This document shows, piece after piece, positions 1 through 7,851 of a DNA stretch of 64,000 nt (its first letter is position 1; each line of letters starts with the position of its first letter). The DNA comes from Kribbella sp. CA-293567 (GTDB taxonomy: Bacteria > Actinomycetota > Actinomycetes > Propionibacteriales > Kribbellaceae): positions 4,898,001 to 4,962,000 of the forward strand of contig NZ_CP114065.1 in assembly GCF_027627575.1 (NCBI RefSeq). Reading direction: 5' to 3'. The notes beneath the pieces were generated by a model. That model was not told the DNA's origin. It saw only the letters and a program-made list of their open reading frames with translations, and ran no database searches. A program made the position numbers and the translations under genes.

Positions 1-90
1 GTCAAGGGTTTCGCGAGGATCTTCGGCCTTGTCCAAGGCCGTGTTGGCCTTGGCCTTGAAGATCGTCGACATCCGCCTGAAGATGCTCAT
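1..90 (-). CDS. pspA: PspA/IM30 family protein, N-terminal 30 codons (partial)
   Basis: Only the first 30 codons lie in the window; the gene runs off the left edge. The peptide opens MSIFRRMSTIFKAKANTALD and continues KAEDPRETLD, the usual start of actinobacterial PspA/IM30 proteins: an amphipathic membrane-binding helix followed by the A-D-P-x-E-x-L-D segment. The family forms oligomeric coats on the inner face of the cytoplasmic membrane and protects it under envelope stress. An AGAAGGGG Shine-Dalgarno lies about 11 nt before the ATG. The gene is divergent from the DUF3043 gene, a pairing also seen in Streptomyces (recalled, not checked). The family call rests on 30 residues only. Confidence 0.82.
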   Translation of the reverse strand, partial: MSIFRRMSTIFKAKANTALDKAEDPRETLD

Positions 91-257
91 CGATATCCGT
101 ACCCCTTCTGTGCCGGAGGTGACCCGGCGTGCGTGTCAACCACCCTATGTCCCTGCGGGTCACCACACCATCAGGACCGGCCCGGATAAAGTGGTGCAAA
201 GGCCGGGGACCACCCCGAGGCCGGCGTCGTCAGTTCCCTGAATGAGGTTCAGTCCCC

Positions 258-848
258 GTGTTCCGTCGTACCAAGTCTGAGACATCGCCCCAAACCGAGT
301 CCACGGCACCCCAGCCGAAGCCCGGTGGCAAGGGACGCCCGACCCCGAGTCGCCGGGAGGCAGAAGCCGCCCGCAAGGCCGCGCTGAAGAAGCCTCGCAA
401 CCGCAAGGAGGCATCGGCCTACCGGCGCGAGAAGGTCCGGATCGAGCGGGCCAAGATGCAGGAGGCGCTGAAGACCGGCGACGACCGGTACCTGCCGGCC
501 GCCGACAAGGGCGCGGTCCGCCGGTTCGCCCGCGACTACGTCGACGCCCGCTGGTCGGTGATGGAGTTCGCGCTGCCGGTGCTGCTGGTCGTCTCGCTGC
601 TCGGCGTCGTCTTCTCCCAGGCGCTGCTGTGGCTGCCGGGCGTGGTCAACATCCTGTTCCTGGTGATGATCGTCGCGATCGGCGGCGACTGGTTCATCCT
701 GACCCGCGGCCTGCGGCGCGCGGTCAACGCCAGGTTCCCCGACGAGCCGGCCAAGGGCATCGGCTTCTACGCCGTCCGCCGCACCATGCAGATGCGCCGC
801 TGGCGCCTCCCCAAGCCGATGGTGGCGCGCGGCGAGAGCCCGGCATAA
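258..848 (+). CDS. DUF3043 family membrane protein
   Basis: The 196-residue protein starts at GTG. A very basic, charged N-terminal half (about residues 1-95, rich in Arg/Lys/Glu, with P-S-R-R-E-A-E-A-A-R-K and Y-R-R-E-K-V motifs) is followed by two membrane segments (about 101-121 and 128-147) and a basic C-terminal tail. This is the layout of the actinobacterial DUF3043 family, whose function is not known to me. The N-terminal half is predicted to be cytosolic and could bind nucleic acid or anionic lipid, but that is inference. It is divergent from pspA with about 167 nt between the starts. Confidence 0.85.
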   Translation: MFRRTKSETSPQTESTAPQPKPGGKGRPTPSRREAEAARKAALKKPRNRKEASAYRREKVRIERAKMQEALKTGDDRYLPAADKGAVRRFARDYVDARWSVMEFALPVLLVVSLLGVVFSQALLWLPGVVNILFLVMIVAIGGDWFILTRGLRRAVNARFPDEPAKGIGFYAVRRTMQMRRWRLPKPMVARGESPA

Positions 849-869
849 CTTTCCGGTCCGCCGCGGTAT

Positions 870-895
870 CGGAGTAGGTGACAAGCACTACTCCG
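870..895. promoter_or_regulatory. 8-bp inverted repeat before the secreted-protein gene
   Basis: CGGAGTAG (870-877) and CTACTCCG (888-895) are perfect inverted copies around a 10-nt spacer. The element lies between the stop of the DUF3043 gene and the chosen start at 920. It could be an operator for the downstream gene or a small terminator; there is no T-run, which favours an operator. Confidence 0.4.
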
Positions 896-919
896 TACTG
901 CGAACCGAGAGGGCTGGCC

Positions 920-1855
920 ATGTCCGGTCGACTGAGAACAACGGGGCGAGCGGCCACAGCCGCACTGCTGGTGGCAGGACTCACGCCGGGCGCCGCGGTC
1001 GCGGCGCCCACGAGTTCGGCAGCGTCCACTGCGGCCTGTCAGCTGCAGTCGGGGTCGGTGACCGCCGGTGGCGATCACACGGCCAGGGTCATCACCGCGG
1101 GCTCGCCCCCGACTGTGCTGGAGAAGCGGCGCTATACCGACATCTTTCCTGACGGGCAGGTGCGGTTGAGCGGGCTGGTCGCGCATGACCCGGTGGTGGA
1201 CCAGTTCGGCGGCGGGTACCACGGCCACGTGGTGATGGGCGCTGGTCTCTACCGGAGCTTCTACCTCCTCACGGAAGCCGGCGAGGTCGACCGGTCGCAG
1301 GCTCTCAACGACCGGATCGGTGGCGGCTGGGGCGAGGTCACCTTCCTCGACTCGAGCTACCCGAAGAACCCGGATCCCTTCGCCCTGGCCCACCACTACT
1401 CGCTCCGCGCCGACGGCACGATCACCCGGTGGGACCAGCGCGGGTCGGGCTGGCTGAACCCGCGAACCGCGAGTGGGTTCTCGGCGGTGAAGACGATGGC
1501 GCTGATCAGCCAGACCGCGACGTACGACACCTTCCTCGCCAACACCCGCGGCGGCGCGCTCTACACGATCCGGCTGCCCAAGACGTCGCCGCTGAAGCCG
1601 GTGGTGAAGAAGCTGCGCGGCACCACTTGGCAGGGTTTCGACGCGCTGATCGCCGAGAGGTGCGGCCAGTACGGCACGCTGTTGCTCGGCATCGACAAGG
1701 ACACCAAGTCCGGCTACCTGTACGCCGTCGGCCACGCCAACGGCACCGCCACGGTCATCCAGGGTCTCGGCAAGGTGCCGGCCATCTTCGCCGACGCGGT
1801 CAACTTCCGCTACACCAAGGAGCCCGGCGAGGCGCCGCTGCTGTTCGGCGAGTGA
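920..1855 (+). CDS. Secreted protein of unknown function with possible beta-propeller repeats
   Basis: I start at ATG 920, after a GAGAGGG ribosome site. This gives a 311-residue protein with a clear signal peptide: basic n-region, hydrophobic core (A-A-L-L-V-A-G-L) and an Ala-rich cleavage region ending A-V-A-A-P. A longer frame reaches back to 878 but lacks a ribosome site. The mature part repeats loose units of aromatic and glycine residues (for example Y-S-L-R-A-D-G-T-I-T-R-W, L-Y-T-I-R-L-P, Y-L-Y-A-V-G-H), which resembles tachylectin-like propellers; this is a weak structural guess. No catalytic motif is visible. Its TGA abuts the stop of the convergent YCII gene inside the palindrome TGATCA. 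Confidence 0.75.
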   Translation: MSGRLRTTGRAATAALLVAGLTPGAAVAAPTSSAASTAACQLQSGSVTAGGDHTARVITAGSPPTVLEKRRYTDIFPDGQVRLSGLVAHDPVVDQFGGGYHGHVVMGAGLYRSFYLLTEAGEVDRSQALNDRIGGGWGEVTFLDSSYPKNPDPFALAHHYSLRADGTITRWDQRGSGWLNPRTASGFSAVKTMALISQTATYDTFLANTRGGALYTIRLPKTSPLKPVVKKLRGTTWQGFDALIAERCGQYGTLLLGIDKDTKSGYLYAVGHANGTATVIQGLGKVPAIFADAVNFRYTKEPGEAPLLFGE

Positions 1856-2182
1856 TCACTCGTCGAACGGGGTGACCTCGATCGGCACGGCGCAGGCCCG
1901 GCTGGCCCTGGTCGCCCACTCCTGGGCAGTGGCCAGGTCGGGCGCCTCGATGACCCAGAACCCGGCCATGTACTCCTTGCTCTCCGCGAACGGCCCGTCG
2001 GTGACCAGTACGCCGTCCTGAGTGGCGCGCACCACCGACGTGGTCGAGCGCGGCTCGAGCCCGCCGCCGAAGACCCAGACGCCTTGAGCGACCATGTCGC
2101 GGTTCAGCGCCTCGACGGCGCCCGGCTCGTTCTCGGTGGCCTGCCCCTCGACCATCTGCACTCCCAGCAGGTACTGCGTCAT
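1856..2182 (-). CDS. YCII-domain (YciI-like) protein
   Basis: The start at 2182 follows an AGGGAGAAG ribosome site; the frame is open further upstream but without one. The 108-residue product (M-T-Q-Y-L-L-G-V at the start, then G-G-G-L-E, D-G-P-F-A-E-S-K-E-Y and G-F-W-V-I-E-A) matches the YCII / PhnB-linked family of small dimeric proteins that in actinobacteria often accompany ECF sigma factors. No sigma factor gene lies next to this one. The characteristic T-D-G-P-F-x-E-x-K-E-x-x-x-G loop is intact. Reaction unknown for this branch. It converges with the secreted-protein gene with no gap and is divergent from the aldo/keto reductase gene. Confidence 0.85.
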   Translation of the reverse strand: MTQYLLGVQMVEGQATENEPGAVEALNRDMVAQGVWVFGGGLEPRSTTSVVRATQDGVLVTDGPFAESKEYMAGFWVIEAPDLATAQEWATRASRACAVPIEVTPFDE

Positions 2183-2282
2183 CGCACTTCTCCCTCGGCT
2201 CGGCACGCTGTCAAGATCTCTGTCATCCACTACACGAGCGGGACCCGCCCGGATCGACACCGCGTGCACGAGTTTCTCGCAG

Positions 2283-2288
2283 TAGGGT
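2283..2288 (+). promoter_or_regulatory. Candidate -10 (TAGGGT) of a leaderless transcript
   Basis: TAGGGT ends 6 nt before the ATG at 2295, so transcription would start at the A of the start codon. No Shine-Dalgarno is present, which agrees with a leaderless mRNA. The -35 region is not recognisable. Confidence 0.45.
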
Positions 2289-2294
2289 CGGGAC

Positions 2295-3308
2295 ATGGAC
2301 TTTCGCTATCTCGGAAACAGTGGTCTGAAGGTCAGCGAGATCTCGTACGGGAACTGGCTGACGCACGGGTCCCAGGTGGAGAACGAGCAGGCCAAGGCCT
2401 GTGTGAAGGCGGCCCTGGAGGCCGGTATCACCACCTTCGACACCGCCGACGTCTATGCCAACACCGCCGCGGAGACGGTGCTCGGTGAGGCTCTGGGGGG
2501 GCAGCGGCGCGAGTCGCTGGAGATCCTCACCAAGGTCTACTGGCCGACCGGCCCGGGCGGACCGAACGACGTCGGCCTGTCCCGCAAGCACATCCACGAG
2601 TCGATCAACGCCTCGCTCAAGCGGCTGAAGACCGACTACGTGGACGTCTACCAGGCGCACCGGTTCGACACCGAGACGCCGCTGGAGGAGACGATGGAGG
2701 CCTTCGCCGACGTCGTCCGGACCGGCAAGGCGCTCTACATCGGCACCTCGGAGTGGACCGCCGACCAGCTGCGGGAGGGCCACCGGCTGGCTCGCGAGCT
2801 GCACATCCCGCTGGTCTCCAACCAGCCGCAGTACAGCATGCTCTGGCGCACGATCGAGGCCGAGGTGGTGCCGGCGTCGGAGGAGCTCGGGATCGGTCAG
2901 GTGGTCTTCTCGCCGATCGCGCAGGGCGTGCTGACCGGCAAGTACAAGCCGGGCGAGCAGCCGCCGGCCGGGTCGCGGGCGACCGACGACAAGGGCGGGT
3001 CGAACATGATCAGCCGGTTCCTGAACGACGACGTGCTGACCCGGGTGCAGGAGCTCAAGCCGCTCGCGGACGAGGCCGGGCTGTCGCTGTCCCAGCTCGC
3101 GATCGCCTGGGTGCTGCAGAACCCGAACGTCTCCTCGGCGATCACCGGCGCCTCCCGGCCCGAGCAGGTCGTCGAGAACGTCAAGGCGGCCGGCGTGAAG
3201 CTGGAGGACGGGCTGCTGAAGCAGATCGACGAGACGCTGGGCAGTATCGTCGAGCGTGACCCGGCCAAGACCGCGCAGAACTCGCCGCAGACCCGGCCGG
3301 GCTCATGA
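2295..3308 (+). CDS. Aldo/keto reductase, voltage-gated K+ channel beta-subunit-like clade
   Basis: The 337-residue protein is a complete aldo/keto reductase TIM barrel using NADPH to reduce aldehydes or ketones in the cytosol. It begins M-D-F-R-Y-L-G-N-S-G-L-K-V-S. The catalytic Asp and Tyr occur in F-D-T-A-D-V-Y-A, the Lys in I-L-T-K-V-Y-W, and the His in V-D-V-Y-Q-A-H-R. The motif Y-I-G-T-S-E-W and the length fit the YghZ/Kv-beta clade. The natural substrate cannot be read from sequence. Its TGA overlaps the ATG of the next small gene (ATGA), so the two are translationally coupled. Confidence 0.93.
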   Translation: MDFRYLGNSGLKVSEISYGNWLTHGSQVENEQAKACVKAALEAGITTFDTADVYANTAAETVLGEALGGQRRESLEILTKVYWPTGPGGPNDVGLSRKHIHESINASLKRLKTDYVDVYQAHRFDTETPLEETMEAFADVVRTGKALYIGTSEWTADQLREGHRLARELHIPLVSNQPQYSMLWRTIEAEVVPASEELGIGQVVFSPIAQGVLTGKYKPGEQPPAGSRATDDKGGSNMISRFLNDDVLTRVQELKPLADEAGLSLSQLAIAWVLQNPNVSSAITGASRPEQVVENVKAAGVKLEDGLLKQIDETLGSIVERDPAKTAQNSPQTRPGS

Positions 3309-3514
3309 GCTGGACGTGGCGGTTCGAGACCGCGACCGGCGAGGCCGCCGATCCGGGTGAGCTGACGGGCGCGGAGTTCTCCGCCCAGGGTGACGCGGAG
3401 AGCTGGCTGGGCGAGATCTGGCGCGAGCTGGCCGAGAAGGGCGTCGCGCAGGTCTACCTGCTCGAGGACGAGCGCGAGGTCTACGGCCCGATGAGCCTGG
3501 CGGCTCAGGAGTAG
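3305..3514 (+). CDS. Small conserved protein coupled to the aldo/keto reductase
   Basis: The 69-residue acidic protein (M-S-W-T-W-R-F-E-T-A at the start) has no signal peptide, membrane segment or Cys. Its ATG overlaps the stop of the reductase gene by four bases (ATGA). Codon use (strong G/C at third positions) and a stop just before a strong terminator support a real gene. The residues S-W-L-G-E-I-W-R-E-L followed by V-x-L-L-E-D-E-R-E-V-Y-G-P-M suggest a small alpha/beta fold. I recognise it as an often-seen actinobacterial hypothetical protein without known function. Confidence 0.75.
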   Translation: MSWTWRFETATGEAADPGELTGAEFSAQGDAESWLGEIWRELAEKGVAQVYLLEDEREVYGPMSLAAQE

Positions 3515-3528
3515 CTGCACCACCGGCA

Positions 3529-3575
3529 AGCCCGTACGGCGCCGTGTGCCCTGCCGCACACCCGCCGTACGGGCT
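3529..3575 (+). terminator. Nested hairpin terminator before the ECF/cob operon
   Basis: Outer arms AGCCCGTACGGCG (3529-3541) and CGCCGTACGGGCT (3563-3575) pair perfectly over 13 bp. Inside, GTGTGC (3544-3549) pairs with GCACAC (3556-3561) around a 6-nt loop. There is no strong T-run, as is common in actinobacteria. It separates the reductase unit from the transporter operon. Confidence 0.7.
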
Positions 3576-3600
3576 CCTGCTGTGTCCGGATGCCGGGCGA

Positions 3601-3606
3601 TAGGCT
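3601..3606 (+). promoter_or_regulatory. Candidate -10 (TAGGCT) of the ECF/cob operon, leaderless
   Basis: TAGGCT lies 6 nt before the ATG at 3613 with no Shine-Dalgarno between them. It directly follows the terminator at 3529-3575, so it would serve the whole transporter/cob operon. Confidence 0.45.
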
Positions 3607-3612
3607 CCGGCC

Positions 3613-4332
3613 ATGATCGCAAAGCGCTTGATCCTCTCGCTGCTGGCCGGCGTCCTGCTGGCCGGTACCGTCGCCACCACGGCGCAGGCCGAGGACGGCT
3701 ACCGCTTCTGGGGTTACTACCAGTACGCCGGCGGCCAGTGGACCTTCGCGCAGAAGGGCTCCGAGGCCGTCGTACCGGCCGATGGTTCGGTCGAGGGCTG
3801 GCGGTACGCCGTCGGCGGCACCAAGCCCCGCACACCGCGGGCGGCCGGTGACTTCGCCACGATCTGTGGAGCCACTCCGGCCGAGACCGGCAAGAAGCGG
3901 GTCGCCCTCGTCATCGACCCCGGTACTCCGGCCGACTCGGCCTCGGGCGAGGCTCCTCCCCCGGCCACCGGCACCTGCGTCGTCACCGACCTCAAGGCGA
4001 CCGGCGCGAAGGTCCTGGCCGCCGTGAAGCCCGTGCGGATCGAGAAGGGCCTCACCTGCGGGATCGGCGGTTACCCGGCGACCAGTTGCGGCGACCCGGT
4101 CAAGGACATCAAGGTGCCGGCCACTGACGAGCCGGTGAAGCTGGAGATCGGCCCTGCGGTCGGCTCGGCCACGACGCCGTCTCCGGCCGCCGTACCGACG
4201 AACTCCAACCAGGCGCCCACCGACGACGGCGGCGGTACGCCGCTGACCGGCATCCTGGCCGCTGCCTTCGTGGTGCTGCTTCTCGCTGGTGGTGGGCTCG
4301 TGCTCGCTCGCCGGCGCGCGAGTCAGCACTAG
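3613..4332 (+). CDS. SCO2322-family secreted, membrane-anchored protein
   Basis: The 239-residue protein has a signal peptide (L-L-A-G-V-L-L-A-G-T-V-A-T-T-A-Q-A before E-D-G-Y), a conserved external domain (R-F-W-G-Y-Y-Q-Y, then P-A-D-G-S-V-E-G-W-R-Y-A) with cysteines at C-G-A-T, G-T-C, L-T-C and T-S-C-G that could form disulfides, a Pro/Thr-rich stalk, and a C-terminal membrane helix followed by R-R-R-A. That is the SCO2322-family layout. In streptomycetes the family sits in front of ECF transporter genes, as here. It may capture a ligand outside the membrane for the transporter; that is inference from position. Confidence 0.82.
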   Translation: MIAKRLILSLLAGVLLAGTVATTAQAEDGYRFWGYYQYAGGQWTFAQKGSEAVVPADGSVEGWRYAVGGTKPRTPRAAGDFATICGATPAETGKKRVALVIDPGTPADSASGEAPPPATGTCVVTDLKATGAKVLAAVKPVRIEKGLTCGIGGYPATSCGDPVKDIKVPATDEPVKLEIGPAVGSATTPSPAAVPTNSNQAPTDDGGGTPLTGILAAAFVVLLLAGGGLVLARRRASQH

Positions 4333-4352
4333 TGTCACTGGCGGGGCGCTAG

Positions 4353-5450
4353 GTGCGCGCTGTTGATCGGCTGACTCTGCCCCGGGCGTTGCACCCCGGG
4401 GCTTGGTGGCTTTGGGCGCTGGGGCTGGCAGTAGCGGCCAGCAGGACGCGTAACCCCGTGCTGCTGATCCTGATCCTGGTCGTGGCCGGCTTCGTGGTCG
4501 CGGCGCGGCGCAGCGACGCCCCCTGGGCCAACAGCTTCGTCGCTTTCCTCAAGCTCGGCCTGGTCGTCATCGCCATCCGGGTGGTCCTGCAGGCATTGCT
4601 GTCGACCCGCTCGCAGGGCAACTACATCCTCTTCACACTGCCGCAGCTCCCCCTGCCCGACTGGGCCAGCGGCGTGAAGCTCGGCGGCGAGGTTACCGCC
4701 GAGGCCGTGCTGACCGCCCTATACGACGGGGCCCAGCTCGCGGTGATGCTGTGCTGCATCGGCGCCGCCAACGCGCTGGCCAGTCCCCGCCGCTTGCTCA
4801 AGTCACTACCGGGTGCCCTGTACGAGATGGGCGTGGCCTGCGTGGTCGCGCTGACCTTCGCGCCACAGCTGGTCACCGACGCGCGCCGGATCCGTGCGGC
4901 CCGCCGTCTGCGCGGCCGTACCCGCGGTTCCTTCCGCACGACGGCCATGCCCGTCCTCGAAGGCGCCCTCGATCGATCGGTCGAGTTGGCCGCGGCGATG
5001 GACTCGCGTGGCTACGGCCGCACTGCTCAGGTCCCCCGGCGCCAGCGCCGGATCACCGGCGCTTCGGTGCTTCTCGGCTTGCTGGGGATCGCTCTGGGCG
5101 TCTACGCCTTGCTGACTGATGCCATGGCCTTCCCTGTGGCCGCCGGGGCGCTCGCCGTCGGCCTGCTGCTGGCAGTGGCCGCCATGGCAGTCGGGCGTCA
5201 GCGGGTGACCCGGACGCGCTACCGGCCCGACCCGTGGGCCTTGCCGGAGTGGCTGGTGACGGCCTCGGGTGCCGCGAGCGCTGCAGTGATGATCGTCGCC
5301 GCGGCCAGTGGAGTCTCGGGTCTGGTCCTTGCGGGACCTCTGATGGTTCCGCCGGTTCCGGTCCTGCCGGTGATCGGGCTGCTGCTCGGACTCGTACCGG
5401 CGGTCGCCGCACCACCACTGACCCGACGACGTGAGCTGGTGCCCGCATGA
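4353..5450 (+). CDS. ecfT: Energy-coupling factor transporter transmembrane protein EcfT (CbiQ-like)
   Basis: The 365-residue protein is the EcfT/CbiQ subunit that couples ATPase movement to the S component. Several hydrophobic segments span about residues 15-160 and 225-345. The two cytosolic coupling-helix signatures of the family are present as A-R-R-L-R-G-R and M-D-S-R-G-Y-G-R (the A-R-G and S-R-G-type motifs). The GTG start at 4353 follows an in-frame stop with a GGGGCG ribosome site. The stop overlaps the ATG of the ATPase gene (ATGA). Confidence 0.9.
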   Translation: MRAVDRLTLPRALHPGAWWLWALGLAVAASRTRNPVLLILILVVAGFVVAARRSDAPWANSFVAFLKLGLVVIAIRVVLQALLSTRSQGNYILFTLPQLPLPDWASGVKLGGEVTAEAVLTALYDGAQLAVMLCCIGAANALASPRRLLKSLPGALYEMGVACVVALTFAPQLVTDARRIRAARRLRGRTRGSFRTTAMPVLEGALDRSVELAAAMDSRGYGRTAQVPRRQRRITGASVLLGLLGIALGVYALLTDAMAFPVAAGALAVGLLLAVAAMAVGRQRVTRTRYRPDPWALPEWLVTASGAASAAVMIVAAASGVSGLVLAGPLMVPPVPVLPVIGLLLGLVPAVAAPPLTRRRELVPA

Positions 5451-7057
5451 TCGAGTTCGACCGCGTGACGGTCACCTACGACGGCGCCGACCGGCCTGCC
5501 ATCCGCGACGTGAGTTTCACCATCCCCGAAGGCGAGCTGGCGCTGGTGATCGGCCGGACCGGGTCCGGCAAGTCCACGCTGCTCCGCACCATCAACGGTC
5601 TGGTTCCGCACTTCACCGGCGGCACTCTGGCCGGCCGGGTCCTCGTCAACGGCCGGGACACCCGCGAGTACCGGCCACGCGATCTGGCCGACGTGGTCGG
5701 CATCGTCGGCCAGGACCCGATGTCCGGCTTCGTCACCGACACTGTCGAGGACGAGCTCGCCTACAGCATGGAGTCGCTCGGGATCGCGCCCGACGTGATG
5801 CGCCGCCGGGTCGAGGAAACGCTCGACCTGCTGGGGCTGGCCGACGTACGGGATCGAGCACTGACCTCCCTGTCCGGCGGGCAGCGACAGCGGACCGCTA
5901 TCGGAGCCGCGCTCACCTCCCACCCGGCGGTACTCGTCTTGGACGAGCCCACCTCCGCCCTGGACCCCCAGGCTGCCGAGGAGGTGCTGGCCGCGCTGCA
6001 GCGACTGGTGCACGACCTCGGCGTCACTGTGGTGATGGCCGAACACCGGCTGGAGCGAGTCATCCAGTACGCCGACCGCGTGATCGAGGTGCCAGGCGGC
6101 TCAGCGGCCGTCTCTACTGGGCTGCCGGTCGACCAGATGGTCACGGCACCAGTGGCCCCGCCTGTGGTCGAGCTGGGCCGCCTGGCGGGTTGGTCGCCGC
6201 TGCCGCTCTCGGTGCGAGATGCCCGCCGGGCCGCCGTAGCGCTGCGGAGTCGCCTCACCGATTTGGCGCCGCTGCGGCCGGTGCCGGTCGAAGGTCGCGA
6301 ACTGGCACAGTGCAAGAACCTGGTTGTTGCCTATGGCGGCACTCCTGCGCTGCGTGGAGTGTCACTGAGCATCAGGTCCGGCGAAGTGGTCGCGCTGATG
6401 GGCCGCAACGGCGCAGGCAAGTCCACGCTGCTCAACGCGCTGGTCGGACTCGTCCAGCCTCGCTCCGGGAGCGCCAGTGCGGCCGGGGCCGACCCCCGGC
6501 GTACGAAGCCGTCGCAGTTGGTGAAGGCCGTCGGCTTGGTACCGCAGGAACCCGCAGACCTCTTGTACGCCGCCACCGTGGCCGACGAGTGCGCGGGAGC
6601 CGACAGCGACTTCCGGGTGCCGGCAGGCAGTTGCCGCGCGCTACTCGACCGGCTGGCTCCAGGGATCGACAACCAGATGCATCCGCGAGACCTGTCCGAG
6701 GGACAGCGACTCTGCTTGGCGCTGGCCGTCGTACTGTGCAGTGCTCCTCCGCTGCTGTTGCTGGACGAGCCCACTCGTGGGTTGGACTACGGCGCGAAGC
6801 ACCGGCTGGTCGAGATCCTGCGAGAGCTGGCAGCGGCCGGCCACGCGGTGGTGCTGTCGACCCACGATGTCGAGATGGTGGCCGAGGTCGCCAACCGCGT
6901 CCTGGTGCTGGCAGAAGGCGAACTGGTGAGCGATGGTGAGACCGCGACCGTCATCGCGGGCTCCCCCGCCTTTGCTCCGCAAGTCGCGAAGATCCTCGCG
7001 CCACTGCCGTTCCTGACCGTCGGTGAGGTCGCCACCGCTCTGGGACGCGCCTCATGA
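5447..7057 (+). CDS. ECF transporter ATPase, two ATP-binding domains fused
   Basis: The 536-residue protein holds two ABC ATPase domains, equivalent to EcfA1 and EcfA2 in one chain. Domain 1: Walker A G-R-T-G-S-G-K-S-T (about residues 36-44), signature L-S-G-G-Q-R-Q-R, Walker B V-L-V-L-D-E-P-T, switch His in M-A-E-H. Domain 2: Walker A G-R-N-G-A-G-K-S-T (near 318), Walker B L-L-L-L-D-E-P-T, switch His in S-T-H-D. The second signature is L-S-E-G-Q-R-L-C, with Glu instead of Gly, so the two sites may not be equal. It overlaps the genes on both sides by ATGA and belongs to one operon. Confidence 0.92.
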   Translation: MIEFDRVTVTYDGADRPAIRDVSFTIPEGELALVIGRTGSGKSTLLRTINGLVPHFTGGTLAGRVLVNGRDTREYRPRDLADVVGIVGQDPMSGFVTDTVEDELAYSMESLGIAPDVMRRRVEETLDLLGLADVRDRALTSLSGGQRQRTAIGAALTSHPAVLVLDEPTSALDPQAAEEVLAALQRLVHDLGVTVVMAEHRLERVIQYADRVIEVPGGSAAVSTGLPVDQMVTAPVAPPVVELGRLAGWSPLPLSVRDARRAAVALRSRLTDLAPLRPVPVEGRELAQCKNLVVAYGGTPALRGVSLSIRSGEVVALMGRNGAGKSTLLNALVGLVQPRSGSASAAGADPRRTKPSQLVKAVGLVPQEPADLLYAATVADECAGADSDFRVPAGSCRALLDRLAPGIDNQMHPRDLSEGQRLCLALAVVLCSAPPLLLLDEPTRGLDYGAKHRLVEILRELAAAGHAVVLSTHDVEMVAEVANRVLVLAEGELVSDGETATVIAGSPAFAPQVAKILAPLPFLTVGEVATALGRAS

Positions 7058-7851
7058 GACTCGTCCGGCTCAGGCCCCGCAGTACCGCGGTACTGGTACT
7101 TGCCTCTGCCGTCGGCATCCTCGCCTTCGGCTGGCCTCTGCTCTGGTCGTCCTCCCAGGCCGGCGCATCTGCCATCGGGCACACCACGGACGCGCCCTGG
7201 CTCTTCGTCCTGCTGCTGCCGCTGCTGGTGGCCGTAGTACTGGCTGAACTGGCCGAGGACGGGATCGACGCCAAGGTGATCTCCCTGCTGGGCATGCTCG
7301 CCGCAGTGGGCGCCGCACTGCGTGCGCTCGGGCCGGGTACCGCAGGACTCGAGCCTGGGTTCTTCCTGCTGATCCTGGCCGGTCGCGCCTTCGGGGCCGG
7401 GTTCGGCTTCGTACTGGGCGCCGTGTCGCTGCTGGCCGGTGCACTGGTGAGTGGCGGCGTTGGGCCGTGGATGCCGTTCCAGATGCTCGCGTGCGCCTGG
7501 GTCGGGTGCCTTGCCGGGCTACTGCCCCGGGTGAGTGGGCGAATCGAGTTGCTGGTGCTGGCGGCGTACTCGATGGTGGCCGGGGTGCTCTACGGCTTGG
7601 TGATGAACCTCTGGTTCTGGCCCTACGCCACTTTCGGCAGCGACTTCTCCTTCATCCCAGGCGACTCGCTGCTGGAGAACCTGCAGCGCTACGGGCTGTT
7701 CGTGGCGGCGACCTCACTCGGCTGGGACATCCCGCGCGGCGTGCTCTGCGCAGTACTGGTGCTGGCGCTCGGGCGGCCGATCCTCAACGCGTTCCGGCGT
7801 ACTGCGAGGAAGGCAGCGTTCGACGTACCGGTGGTGTTCGACCGTGGCTGA
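7054..7851 (+). CDS. ECF transporter S component (substrate-binding membrane protein)
   Basis: The 265-residue protein has about six hydrophobic segments and the S-component hallmark region with many small residues (G-R-A-F-G-A-G-F-G-F-V-L-G-A) followed by W-M-P-F-Q-M-L-A-C-A-W. S components bind the vitamin in the membrane and dock on EcfT. The substrate is not readable directly. Immediate linkage to cobU and cobS points to cobalamin or another corrinoid, similar to the predicted CbrT-type systems of actinobacteria. It starts in an ATGA overlap with the ATPase gene and its own stop lies inside the start of cobU. Confidence 0.87.
   Translation: MRLVRLRPRSTAVLVLASAVGILAFGWPLLWSSSQAGASAIGHTTDAPWLFVLLLPLLVAVVLAELAEDGIDAKVISLLGMLAAVGAALRALGPGTAGLEPGFFLLILAGRAFGAGFGFVLGAVSLLAGALVSGGVGPWMPFQMLACAWVGCLAGLLPRVSGRIELLVLAAYSMVAGVLYGLVMNLWFWPYATFGSDFSFIPGDSLLENLQRYGLFVAATSLGWDIPRGVLCAVLVLALGRPILNAFRRTARKAAFDVPVVFDRG

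Noticed and set aside
3515..3612. Cobalamin riboswitch before the ECF/cob operon
   Set aside because: The gap is under 100 nt and is filled by a terminator hairpin. The conserved B12-box (GCCACTG) is absent.
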